A DNA stretch of 21,806 bases. Source: CAYUCJ01 sp049282265 (GTDB lineage: Bacteria > Desulfobacterota > DSM-4660 > Desulfatiglandales > Desulfatiglandaceae). Below, piece after piece: positions 1-5,834 of this stretch (within the stretch, counting starts at the first letter, position 1; each line of letters starts with the position of its first letter). The notes below the pieces were generated by a model. The model did not search any database, was not told where the DNA came from, and worked only from the letters and a program-made list of their open reading frames with translations. The DNA is taken from contig JBAPTR010000073.1 of the NCBI GenBank assembly GCA_049282265.1, positions 1-21,806 of the forward strand. The letters are read 5' to 3'. The position numbers and the translations under genes were made by a program.

Positions 1-17
1 AACCGGTTAACCCACAT
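1..17 (-). CDS. start of next dcw gene (partial, probably murE)
   Basis: Directly after ftsI the minus strand reads TGATG, so the ftsI stop codon overlaps a new ATG whose A is at position 17. The visible codons give MWVNR and then run off the window. In dcw clusters ftsI is normally followed by murE, the UDP-MurNAc-tripeptide synthetase. The identity is therefore inferred from gene order alone. The overlapping stop/start matches the other tight junctions in this cluster. Confidence 0.4.
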
Positions 18-1999
18 CACGCCGGGGGCCTGAATTGAACCTTCAAAAGTTTGACTTTATCCAGAGAAGCCCCGGGCCGCGGATATTGTCTGCAAACAAG
101 GCCTGAACCTTTCAGCTGCACTTTAAGGCCCAGGGAGCGGCCGTTTCTGAGGACTTCTCTCATGGTTTGCCCCGTAAAATCAGGAAGGCGACCATCACTG
201 ACAACCAGGGGCATACGGACATGTATTCGATTGTCCGGGGCCGCCGATCCTGCCTCGCCATCAGAGGTCTTTCTATTTCCGGATCTCTGCTCAACCGAGG
301 CCCATTTGACCTGCGGGGTGACATGCAGATAGGTCAATGACCATAAGCCCACATCCCTGAAAACCGGCGCGGCCACCACACCGCCGTATGGAATTCCTTC
401 CGGTTCATCCACCATCGCCACGATAACAAGACGCGGTTTACCTGCTGGAACGAAACCTGCAAAAACGGCCTCATATTTGTGGTTGAAATATTTTCCGGTC
501 CTGGGGTTCACTTTCTGGGCCGTACCGGTTTTACCCGCAACCTTGAACCCCCTGATAGCAGCCTCCGATCCGGTTCCCTCTTTACCAACCACCCCTTCCA
601 GAATGCGGGTCACCACCCTGCTGGTCTTTTCTGATATGACCTGTCGGACCACTTCTGGACCCGTACTTTCAACGGTCTTGCCTGAATGATCCACCACACG
701 GCTCACCACGTAAGGCCGCATGAGCCTTCCCCCGTTGGCAATGGCCCCCATGGCCATGGCGATTTGGAGGGTTGTGACGCTCAGGCCCTGACCAAAAAAA
801 GAGGTGACCTGCTCAATCTCCTTGGCATTTTTCGCACTGCGGACGAATCCCTTCTGCTCACCCAGGAGGTCAATCCCTGTCTTGCTCCCGAACCCAAAGC
901 GGCTCAAATATCGACTGTATTTCCGATATCCCAGTTTTTGACCAATTTTCGCGGCCCCAATATTACTCGAATACTTGATAATCTCCCCGACCGTCAGGAT
1001 CCCGTGAGGATGTGTATCATGGATCTTGTGGCCGGCAAACTCGAAGCTCCCCTCTTCACAATTGATTTTTGTCAGGGGGGTAACGGCATGTTCCTCCAGG
1101 GCAGCGGCAAGCAGGAATGCCTTCATGGTGGACCCCGGCTCGAAACTGTCTGTAACGACCCGGTTTCGCCACTGTTCCGGCCGGTATCTTGAAAATATGT
1201 TCGGATTGAACTTGGGAACAACTGCCATGGCCAGGATCTCTCCGGTAGCCACTTTCATCACTACGCATTGGCCACTCTTGGCATTGGTTTTGTGGACCGC
1301 TGCTTCAAGGGCCTGCTGGGCCTTGTACTGAATATCCTTGTCAATGGTGAGTATGAGATCATGGGTTCCGGAATCCGCAGGCTCGGTCTTGCCTATATAG
1401 AAGGATCTTCCAAGGGCGTCCCGGAGTTGCAGAAACTCTGAAGCGGGGCCTTTCAATAAAGCATCATATTCTTTTTCGAGCCCTTCCAGCCCCTGATTGT
1501 CCGCGCCTGCAAATCCGATGAGATGACCTGCTATTTCACAACTTGGGTAATACCGCCGGCTCCCCTGTACAACACCCACTCCCTCCATTTCAAGCGCCCT
1601 GACTTTTTCCATGACAGGTGGAGAGACCTGCCGTTTGATCCACACAAATGGGTGGTTCCCTCTGAGAGACGAAAGAATTTTACGGCGATTTTCTCCAAGC
1701 ACCTTTGAAAGCCTTCGTGCCATCGCGGCTTTGTTCTTTATGTATTTCGGGTGGGCGTAAACCGAGCCCACTTCAACACTCAGGGCCAGTTCATGCCCCT
1801 TCCTGTCGTAAATGTCCCCCCTTTTGGGAGGAAGAGTAATCTTGTTCTGATAGTTGGCCTGGGCTATCGCTTCAAGGCGATCCCTGTCCAGAACCTGGAG
1901 TTGATAGGCCCTTGCACACATGACTCCCAAACAGAGAACGAAAAATACAGCGACGACGTAAGTGCGAATGCGTATCCAGTTTTTCTGTCTGACCTTCAT
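17..1999 (-). CDS. ftsI: Peptidoglycan transpeptidase FtsI (PBP3-type) with C-terminal PASTA domain
   Basis: Septal class B penicillin-binding protein of 660 aa that cross-links peptidoglycan during division, anchored in the inner membrane with a periplasmic catalytic domain. Residues 11-30 form the single N-terminal membrane segment. The PBP-dimer domain spans about 55-200 and starts with the KRGDIYDRKG motif. The transpeptidase domain spans about 240-555 with the catalytic serine in STMK (290-293), the SSN motif (344-346) and KTGT (490-493). A linker leads to one PASTA-like domain at about 600-660, which is absent from E. coli FtsI. The start is an ATG overlapping the ftsL stop as ATGA, which indicates translational coupling. 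Division-specific function is inferred from the cluster; the enzyme family itself is certain from the motifs. Confidence 0.96.
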   Translation of the reverse strand: MKVRQKNWIRIRTYVVAVFFVLCLGVMCARAYQLQVLDRDRLEAIAQANYQNKITLPPKRGDIYDRKGHELALSVEVGSVYAHPKYIKNKAAMARRLSKVLGENRRKILSSLRGNHPFVWIKRQVSPPVMEKVRALEMEGVGVVQGSRRYYPSCEIAGHLIGFAGADNQGLEGLEKEYDALLKGPASEFLQLRDALGRSFYIGKTEPADSGTHDLILTIDKDIQYKAQQALEAAVHKTNAKSGQCVVMKVATGEILAMAVVPKFNPNIFSRYRPEQWRNRVVTDSFEPGSTMKAFLLAAALEEHAVTPLTKINCEEGSFEFAGHKIHDTHPHGILTVGEIIKYSSNIGAAKIGQKLGYRKYSRYLSRFGFGSKTGIDLLGEQKGFVRSAKNAKEIEQVTSFFGQGLSVTTLQIAMAMGAIANGGRLMRPYVVSRVVDHSGKTVESTGPEVVRQVISEKTSRVVTRILEGVVGKEGTGSEAAIRGFKVAGKTGTAQKVNPRTGKYFNHKYEAVFAGFVPAGKPRLVIVAMVDEPEGIPYGGVVAAPVFRDVGLWSLTYLHVTPQVKWASVEQRSGNRKTSDGEAGSAAPDNRIHVRMPLVVSDGRLPDFTGQTMREVLRNGRSLGLKVQLKGSGLVCRQYPRPGASLDKVKLLKVQFRPPA

Positions 2000-2364
2000 G
2001 GGAGCACAACGATCTGCTCTGGTGTCGGTGGCCTCAGGCCCAGCTTCTTCACCGCCTGTTGTTCGAGGTTCTCTGGGGACATCAGGTAGGCAAATTCCAA
2101 GCGAAGCCTGCGATTTGTTTCCTCCAGCCTCATATTCTCCTTCTTGAGCCTGGTCAGGTCATACCCGATTTGCGTTTTCTCAAACGTTGACCACACATAA
2201 GTGATACCACTGCCCATAAAGACAAGGAGCAGTCCTATAACAAGGAAGACTTGTTTGGACGACAGGAATAATTGGCGTTTCCTGGTTCTGGAGTTCCTGA
2301 CGCGTACACCCGTGCGATTGTTACGTGATCCCACCATCTTTGTAACCCGCTCCGGCCTTGTCAT
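1996..2364 (-). CDS. ftsL: Cell division protein FtsL
   Basis: Small bitopic division protein of 122 aa that in known systems forms a complex with FtsB and FtsQ and helps activate FtsW/FtsI. The start chosen is the ATG at 2364, which overlaps the rsmH stop as ATGA and has AGGA just upstream. A longer open frame up to 2532 lies inside rsmH and is not needed. The N-terminal 35 residues are basic and cytoplasmic. A single membrane segment follows (VFLVIGLLLVFMGSGITYVW), then a charged, leucine-rich coiled coil. The C-terminus ends PEQIVVLP, and its stop overlaps the ftsI start. FtsL proteins diverge strongly in sequence, so the call rests on topology, size and position between rsmH and ftsI. Confidence 0.88.
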   Translation of the reverse strand: MTRPERVTKMVGSRNNRTGVRVRNSRTRKRQLFLSSKQVFLVIGLLLVFMGSGITYVWSTFEKTQIGYDLTRLKKENMRLEETNRRLRLEFAYLMSPENLEQQAVKKLGLRPPTPEQIVVLP

Positions 2365-3302
2365 TGCATGATCCTTTCCGCCGCCCTCAGTAGGGCGCTT
2401 CTCGCCTTTGGATTTTGATCGATTTCCAGACGCCCCGGCCTGATCGGCCTTGGGCCTACCCGTCTGAATAGGGGTTCCTTTCCGCATACACACCGCGGAA
2501 AATCCGGTGGACAGGTACAGGGACGCTCCCACTTCTCCATGTGCTGTTTGACCATCCTGTCTTCGAGGGAGTGGTAGGCAATGATCACCACTCTCCCTCC
2601 CCCCAGAACAAGTGGGGGGAGCTTTTCGAGAAAAACCTCTAATATTTCAAGTTCACGGTTGACGGCGATTCTCAAAGCCTGAAACGTTCTGGTCGCTGGA
2701 TGTTTTGCTGCCGCGCGACCATGAGCAGGAAAAAGGGATTTGATCAATTCAGCCAATTGGAGAGATGTCCTGATAGGGGCCCTCTCCCGAACACGGACAA
2801 TTTTTCTGGCAATGGACCTGGCCTTTCTTTCTTCGCCATACGCTTTCAGAATCCCTTCAAGCTGCCCCATGGAAAGGGTATTGATCAGATCGCCTGCATT
2901 GACCTCCAGATCGGGATCCATTCTCATGTCAAGCGGTTCATCGCGGTTGAAGCTGAAACCCCTTCCCGACCCTTCGAGTTGGTGTGTTGACATGCCCAGG
3001 TCCAACAGGACACCATGGATACCGGGGATACCCCATTGCTGAAGGACTTCCTCCAGATCTCCATAGCTGGCCTTCAAAACAGAAAGGCGGTCTCCAAGAA
3101 AACGCAAACGGGTCTTTGAAAGCCTTATGGCATCGGGATCTCGATCCAGGCAGATCAGACGCCCCCTTGGTCCCAATTTCTCAGCCAAGGCCCGGCTGTG
3201 CCCGCCGCTTCCCACCGTGCCATCGACATAGACACCGTCAGGGATGACGGCGAGATTTTCCATCGCCTCATGAACGAGGACCGGTTCATGGGGATATTCC
3301 AA
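2361..3302 (-). CDS. rsmH: 16S rRNA (cytosine-1402 N4)-methyltransferase RsmH
   Basis: SAM-dependent methyltransferase of 313 aa (also called MraW) that modifies C1402 in the ribosomal P site. Visible motifs are HEPVLVHEAM near the N-terminus, the SAM-binding loop DGTVGSGGHS at about 28-37, LDRDPDAI, LLDLGMSTHQLEGSGRGFSF, and IAYHSLEDRMVK near residues 240-252. The start is a TTG at 3302. It lies 8 nt from an AGGAGG Shine-Dalgarno site (3311-3316) that itself overlaps the mraZ stop region. The nearby ATG at 3309 is out of frame and reaches a stop after a few codons, so TTG is the sensible start. The ftsL start overlaps its stop codon. Confidence 0.96.
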   Translation of the reverse strand: MEYPHEPVLVHEAMENLAVIPDGVYVDGTVGSGGHSRALAEKLGPRGRLICLDRDPDAIRLSKTRLRFLGDRLSVLKASYGDLEEVLQQWGIPGIHGVLLDLGMSTHQLEGSGRGFSFNRDEPLDMRMDPDLEVNAGDLINTLSMGQLEGILKAYGEERKARSIARKIVRVRERAPIRTSLQLAELIKSLFPAHGRAAAKHPATRTFQALRIAVNRELEILEVFLEKLPPLVLGGGRVVIIAYHSLEDRMVKQHMEKWERPCTCPPDFPRCVCGKEPLFRRVGPRPIRPGRLEIDQNPKARSALLRAAERIMQ

Positions 3303-3314
3303 ATGCCATGCCTC

Positions 3315-3752
3315 CTAGATCCCCATGTCCTTGAGGGACTGGCTCGCCTCGACAAAATTTTCCTTGGCCTTTCTGAAGGCCTCTTCCCACTCCTCCCTAT
3401 CCCAAATTTCAAAGCGCTTAAGCTCTCCCACCAGAACCACATCTTTGGTTAATCCCGCAAATTCACGCAGATCAGGAGGGATTGTAATCCGGCTTTGCTT
3501 GATCTGGCACTCAACTCCGCCTGAGATAAAATACCTGAGGTAGGTATTCACCGCCTCGTCAAACTGTGGCAGACCCGCGGCTTTTTCTTCAATCGCCTGC
3601 CAGTTCTTCCTTGGAAAAGCCCAGAGGCAACTATCGTGATTCGTTACCACAAGACAGTTCTCCCCGGCCTGTTCCATAACCTCCCGGAAACGGGCCGGGA
3701 TAGCCAACCTGCCTTTGCTGTCAAGCGTATGTTTTGAGCGACCTCTGAACAT
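3315..3752 (-). CDS. mraZ: Transcriptional regulator MraZ
   Basis: DNA-binding protein of 145 aa, first gene of the dcw cluster, which in other bacteria represses its own operon. It has two SpoVT/AbrB-type beta modules: an N-terminal one with DSKGRLAIPARFREVM and a C-terminal one with KQSRITIPPDLREFAGL. The open frame extends upstream to 3893, but that part covers the promoter and operator. MraZ proteins begin MFRG, so the ATG at 3752 is chosen. An alternative ATG at 3767 would add MKSGS. The sequence before the chosen start (GTGGG) is only a weak Shine-Dalgarno and coincides with the last operator-like box. The gene ends 12 nt before rsmH. Confidence 0.95.
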   Translation of the reverse strand: MFRGRSKHTLDSKGRLAIPARFREVMEQAGENCLVVTNHDSCLWAFPRKNWQAIEEKAAGLPQFDEAVNTYLRYFISGGVECQIKQSRITIPPDLREFAGLTKDVVLVGELKRFEIWDREEWEEAFRKAKENFVEASQSLKDMGI

Positions 3753-3757
3753 AGACC

Positions 3758-3804
3758 CACTTTTCATGTCACTATATGACACTTTTGCCCACTTTGTGAC
3801 ACTT
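3758..3804 (-). promoter_or_regulatory. MraZ operator: tandem AGTG boxes at 10-bp spacing
   Basis: Read on the minus strand, AGTG occurs with its last base at 3800, 3790, 3780 and 3770, an exact 10-bp period, and again at 3758 after a 12-bp step. Several boxes extend to AAGTGT or AAGTGGG. Known MraZ operators are direct repeats of TGGG-type or AAAGTG-type boxes spaced about one helical turn apart in the mraZ promoter. Position between the -10 element and the mraZ start fits autorepression. The array is directly visible; binding is inferred. Confidence 0.8.
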
Positions 3805-3830
3805 GTATGTAAAAAAAAGCCTGATGTCAA
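3802..3830 (-). promoter_or_regulatory. Sigma-70-type promoter of the mraZ/dcw operon
   Basis: On the minus strand a perfect TTGACA (3825-3830) is followed by a 17-nt spacer containing eight T residues and then TACAAG (3802-3807), a 4 of 6 match to the -10 consensus. It sits about 50 nt upstream of the mraZ start. The -10 hexamer runs into the first AGTG box of the operator described below, so a bound repressor would occlude it. Confidence 0.7.
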
Positions 3831-4232
3831 GGAAAAAGAAGAGGAAAAAGGTGAATAATCGGTTTTTTGGGAGATGGCAACAAACCAGGTCAAAGGGAGG
3901 ACTAATGCCCCTCCCCCTGTTGGTTCCGCTTCAGTTTGAAGGCTCTAATCCGGGTTCCTCACCGACTTTCGCCGCAAGAAGGTGGACTTTCTGCCTCTGG
4001 CAGGGAGGTCTATGAAAAGAAGGAGCACCAAGAAAAATGGCTACAGGCGTACCTGTAGTACGTCGAGGTCACTTTTCAAGCGCGACGCAATAGGCATGGC
4101 CTATCCGGCGTCACAGCAGATTATTGATGAGAAATTCGCGTAAAAAGGAATGTGGAAGCATAACGGTGCGGAGGACACTCCAATGGATTGTATCCGGGAG
4201 GGAATGTCCATGGTGTTCAACAGGGGATCAAT
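3831..4232. other. Intergenic region between the pilZ-like gene and the dcw promoter
   Basis: No supportable gene is seen here. The right half (about 4041-4147) is the structured repeat described separately. The left half has no tRNA-like arms and no complete riboswitch consensus that could be recognised. No terminator with a T-tract was found downstream of the pilZ-like gene on the minus strand, so some read-through toward mraZ is possible. Confidence 0.5.
4041..4147. repeat. Structured intergenic repeat, copy A
   Basis: Contains a 7-bp hairpin with a 4-nt loop (CTACAGG 4041-4047 with CCTGTAG 4052-4058). It also contains a second hairpin made of GACGC (4084-4088) with GCGTC (4108-4112), enclosing ATAGGC (4090-4095) with GCCTAT (4099-4104). 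The pattern GGCGTAC, AGTAC, TCG, GG, CGACGCA recurs in the same order in copy B near 5552-5586. The right end, from TTGATG to TAAAAAG on the plus strand, resembles the flank of the inverted repeat at 21639-21666. It is probably a degenerate non-coding dispersed repeat; mobility is not demonstrated. Confidence 0.5.
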
Positions 4233-4598
4233 TCAGTGTGTCACTTCCTTTTCATGGGTGTTCAAGATCGATATTCCGACCATGTAGTGTCCTCTGAACT
4301 TTCCGCCTTCATCTTTGGTAATATGCCGTATTTCGGTCTTGAGATGCGCAGTGGGTTGGGCAGAAGAACCCGTGTAATAGGTCATGTCCATTACGTCTCC
4401 CACCTTGAGCCTCGTTAATAATTCTGAATCTTCTCTGACCAGCACACACATGGACTGTGAAGCAATGTTCCAGATCTTGAACTGATAGGAAAGGTTCAGA
4501 TCATGGATGGAGAGTTCCACGCTGTAAAACTGAGATCCCGGAAGACGCGGTTCGCTTCTCCGGTCCGTTGGCAGGGTTGCCAGGTTAGTGGGATTCAT
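4233..4598 (-). CDS. PilZ-like domain protein
   Basis: Soluble protein of 121 aa. The N-terminal DRRSEPR (residues 12-18) fits the RxxxR half of the PilZ cyclic-di-GMP motif. The later GHYMVGISIL strand fits the end of a PilZ barrel. The second half of the ligand motif, normally (D/N)xSxxG, reads NIASQSM around residue 44 and so is degenerate. Binding of c-di-GMP is therefore uncertain. The start is well supported: AGGAGG at 4606-4611 lies 7 nt from the ATG. The gene stands alone, is read toward mraZ, and has a sigma-54-type promoter about 190 nt upstream. The fold call is by motif only; the role (motility, exopolysaccharide or other) cannot be told. Confidence 0.7.
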   Translation of the reverse strand: MNPTNLATLPTDRRSEPRLPGSQFYSVELSIHDLNLSYQFKIWNIASQSMCVLVREDSELLTRLKVGDVMDMTYYTGSSAQPTAHLKTEIRHITKDEGGKFRGHYMVGISILNTHEKEVTH

Positions 4599-4786
4599 GG
4601 TATTTCCTCCTTTTGATCAACCGATATGTTGTCTCAGATGCCGGCACACGTTCCGCAGGAGCAGCCCACTCAACTGGCCACTATTTCGAAAAGCGGGATT
4701 TCAATACTTCGAATCCGGGTATCGGGCCCCGCCAGAGCCAATCTCGACATGCTGGATCTTCGGGAGCGTCGGCGTCTAAAATATAT

Positions 4787-4802
4787 AGCAATATTCATGC
4801 CA
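4787..4802 (-). promoter_or_regulatory. Sigma-54 (RpoN) promoter of the pilZ-like gene
   Basis: On the minus strand the sequence TGGCATGAATATTGCT matches the -24/-12 consensus TGGCAC-N5-TTGCW in all but one consensus position (T for C after TGGCA). It keeps the invariant GG and GC with exactly ten bases between them. Transcription would start near 4776 and give a leader of about 175 nt before the ATG at 4598. An enhancer-binding activator would be required; no activator gene is in the window. Confidence 0.65.
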
Positions 4803-4981
4803 TTTCTGCTATGTGCAACCGCGCAATGCCCATGACCGGAAACATCGGGATAACTATTCGGTTTTACGTGTATTTATTAGTTTTAAACACCTGCTGGGCG
4901 CCCGGAAGCAGCTTTCATGTCCATATTTTGACTATTTGCCGTGCATCTTTTCATACAGGCTTTGTGATCATTTTTTGTTTC

Positions 4982-5016
4982 CACATGTTGAGGTCATGTG
5001 CTATATTCATTTTAAA
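4982..5016 (+). promoter_or_regulatory. Candidate promoter with overlapping palindromic operator
   Basis: CACATG (4982-4987) and CATGTG (4995-5000) form a perfect 6-bp inverted repeat with a 7-nt centre. The centre contains TTGAGG (4988-4993), a possible -35 hexamer, followed after 17 nt by TTTAAA (5011-5016) as a possible -10. A factor bound to the palindrome would cover the -35 element. Downstream, CGGGCC (5018-5023) pairs with GGCCCG (5039-5044) in the leader, just before the ribosome-binding site. The promoter call is moderate, since the -10 is a poor match. Confidence 0.4.
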
Positions 5017-5069
5017 GCGGGCCTGTTACAACTTCATTGGCCCGGAGAAAACAGAAAAGGAGGAAGAAA

Positions 5070-5357
5070 ATGGCTGTGAAAATCATTATCAAACGCGACG
5101 TCCCGAAAGATAAGGAACCGAGTCTTCTTCCCCTATTGATCCAGCTGAGGGCTCTGGCTACTGCCCAGCCGGGTTATATTTCCGGCGAAACATTAAGAAA
5201 TGTGGATGACCCTGAAAAATACATTGTGATCAGCACATGGCGATCAGCGGACAATTGGCTGCAGTGGGTCTCAAGTAAGCAACGTTCCGAAATTCAGGAA
5301 AAAATAGATGCGTTACTGGGCAGAAAAACGGATTATGATACCTACCTTTACGGGTAG
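5070..5357 (+). CDS. Antibiotic biosynthesis monooxygenase (ABM)-fold small protein
   Basis: Protein of 95 aa with the ferredoxin-like alpha+beta pattern of ABM/DUF-type dimeric barrels. It has an N-terminal strand (VKIIIKRDV), a helix with RALATAQPGYISGETL, then EKYIVISTWRSADNWLQWVSSKQR, the typical strand plus W-x(6)-W-x-x-W helix. ABM-fold proteins include small oxygenases, haem-degrading enzymes and many of unknown function; no substrate can be assigned. A longer frame starts at 5037, but an ideal AGGAGG (5058-5063) sits 6 nt before the ATG at 5070, so that start is used. It is monocistronic with its own promoter-like region and a downstream terminator. Confidence 0.75.
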   Translation: MAVKIIIKRDVPKDKEPSLLPLLIQLRALATAQPGYISGETLRNVDDPEKYIVISTWRSADNWLQWVSSKQRSEIQEKIDALLGRKTDYDTYLYG

Positions 5358-5395
5358 ATATTTTGAGTCCTTCGGAGGCGCCTCGTTCTCTTTTA

Positions 5396-5421
5396 ACACC
5401 TTATGTCGGAAGACAAGGTGT
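5396..5421 (+). terminator. Stem-loop downstream of the ABM gene
   Basis: ACACCTT (5396-5402) pairs perfectly with AAGGTGT (5415-5421). Inside it GTC (5405-5407) pairs with GAC (5412-5414) around a GGAA tetraloop, leaving a 2-nt bulge. It has no T-tract of its own but directly precedes the terminator at 5426-5456 and may act with it or stabilise the mRNA 3' end. Confidence 0.45.
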
Positions 5422-5425
5422 GAAT

Positions 5426-5456
5426 CCAAGGCGCAAGCGGTTTCCTTGGTTTTTTT
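5426..5456 (+). terminator. Rho-independent terminator of the ABM gene
   Basis: CCAAGG (5426-5431) pairs with CCTTGG (5444-5449) around a 12-nt loop and is followed immediately by seven T residues (5450-5456). It lies 70-100 nt after the ABM stop codon on the plus strand and separates it from mfd. Confidence 0.65.
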
Positions 5457-5834
5457 GTAGTGACTGCCGGTCGAGAACAGGATGACTGATAGAGTTATTC
5501 CATTTTGCATTCAAGATGATACCAAGGCAGCAAGGACCAGGCGACGGAGGCGTACGGCAACAGTACATCGGGGAGCCTACGACGCAGCCAACGCCGGTAG
5601 CGCTTGAATGCGATTAGGAATTAGTGCACTTTCCTGCCGATCAAGACCTCATGCTTTGTCCCACCACCGTTCAATAAATGACTGCAGGAGCAACGTCCAC
5701 GTTTCGATAGAAATACGGTATTCAGCCCCAATATATTGAGCTGATACGAAAAATGTCCTAATTCATCGTCTCCGGGTCTTAACCCCTGGTCCCTGAACTT
5801 TGAATTCTAAACGGATACGAGATGTTTTTGCGTC
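5457..5834. other. Intergenic region upstream of mfd
   Basis: No gene is supported. The region contains repeat copy B (5507-5611) and, nearer mfd, a weak promoter-like pair TTGAGC (5736-5741) and TAATTC (5759-5764) separated by 17 nt. No clear Shine-Dalgarno precedes the mfd ATG. Confidence 0.4.
5507..5611. repeat. Structured intergenic repeat, copy B, bounded by inverted repeats
   Basis: A 105-bp unit bounded by perfect 9-bp inverted repeats, GCATTCAAG (5507-5515) and CTTGAATGC (5603-5611), with a second short pairing TACC/GGTA just inside. The interior carries GGCGTAC, AGTAC, TCG, GG and CGACGCA in the same order as copy A at 4041-4147, with a shorter spacer. The layout suggests a foldable, non-coding dispersed repeat. 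Copy number elsewhere in the genome is unknown. Confidence 0.5.

Larger units (their letters stand above)
4599..5069. other. Divergent intergenic region between the pilZ-like and ABM genes
   Basis: This 470-bp AT-rich stretch carries the regulatory signals of two divergent genes: the sigma-54 element on the left and a palindrome with a sigma-70-like promoter on the right. Several open frames cross it but none has a ribosome-binding site or recognisable protein features. Confidence 0.5.

Noticed and set aside
686..1192. A 168-codon plus-strand open frame inside ftsI
   Set aside because: It is antisense to the transpeptidase domain, whose SxxK, SxN and KTG motifs prove the minus-strand gene.
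3753..3893. N-terminal extension of mraZ
   Set aside because: The extra 47 codons cover the promoter and operator, and MraZ proteins normally begin at MFRG.
3894..4030. Possible structured RNA (RNase P, 6S, tRNA or riboswitch) upstream of the dcw promoter
   Set aside because: A few short strings resemble RNase P or T-loop segments, but no complete set of conserved blocks or pairing arms could be traced on either strand.
4613..5113. Overlapping plus-strand frames in the pilZ-ABM intergenic region
   Set aside because: They cross the sigma-54 element and the ABM promoter, lack ribosome-binding sites and have no family features.
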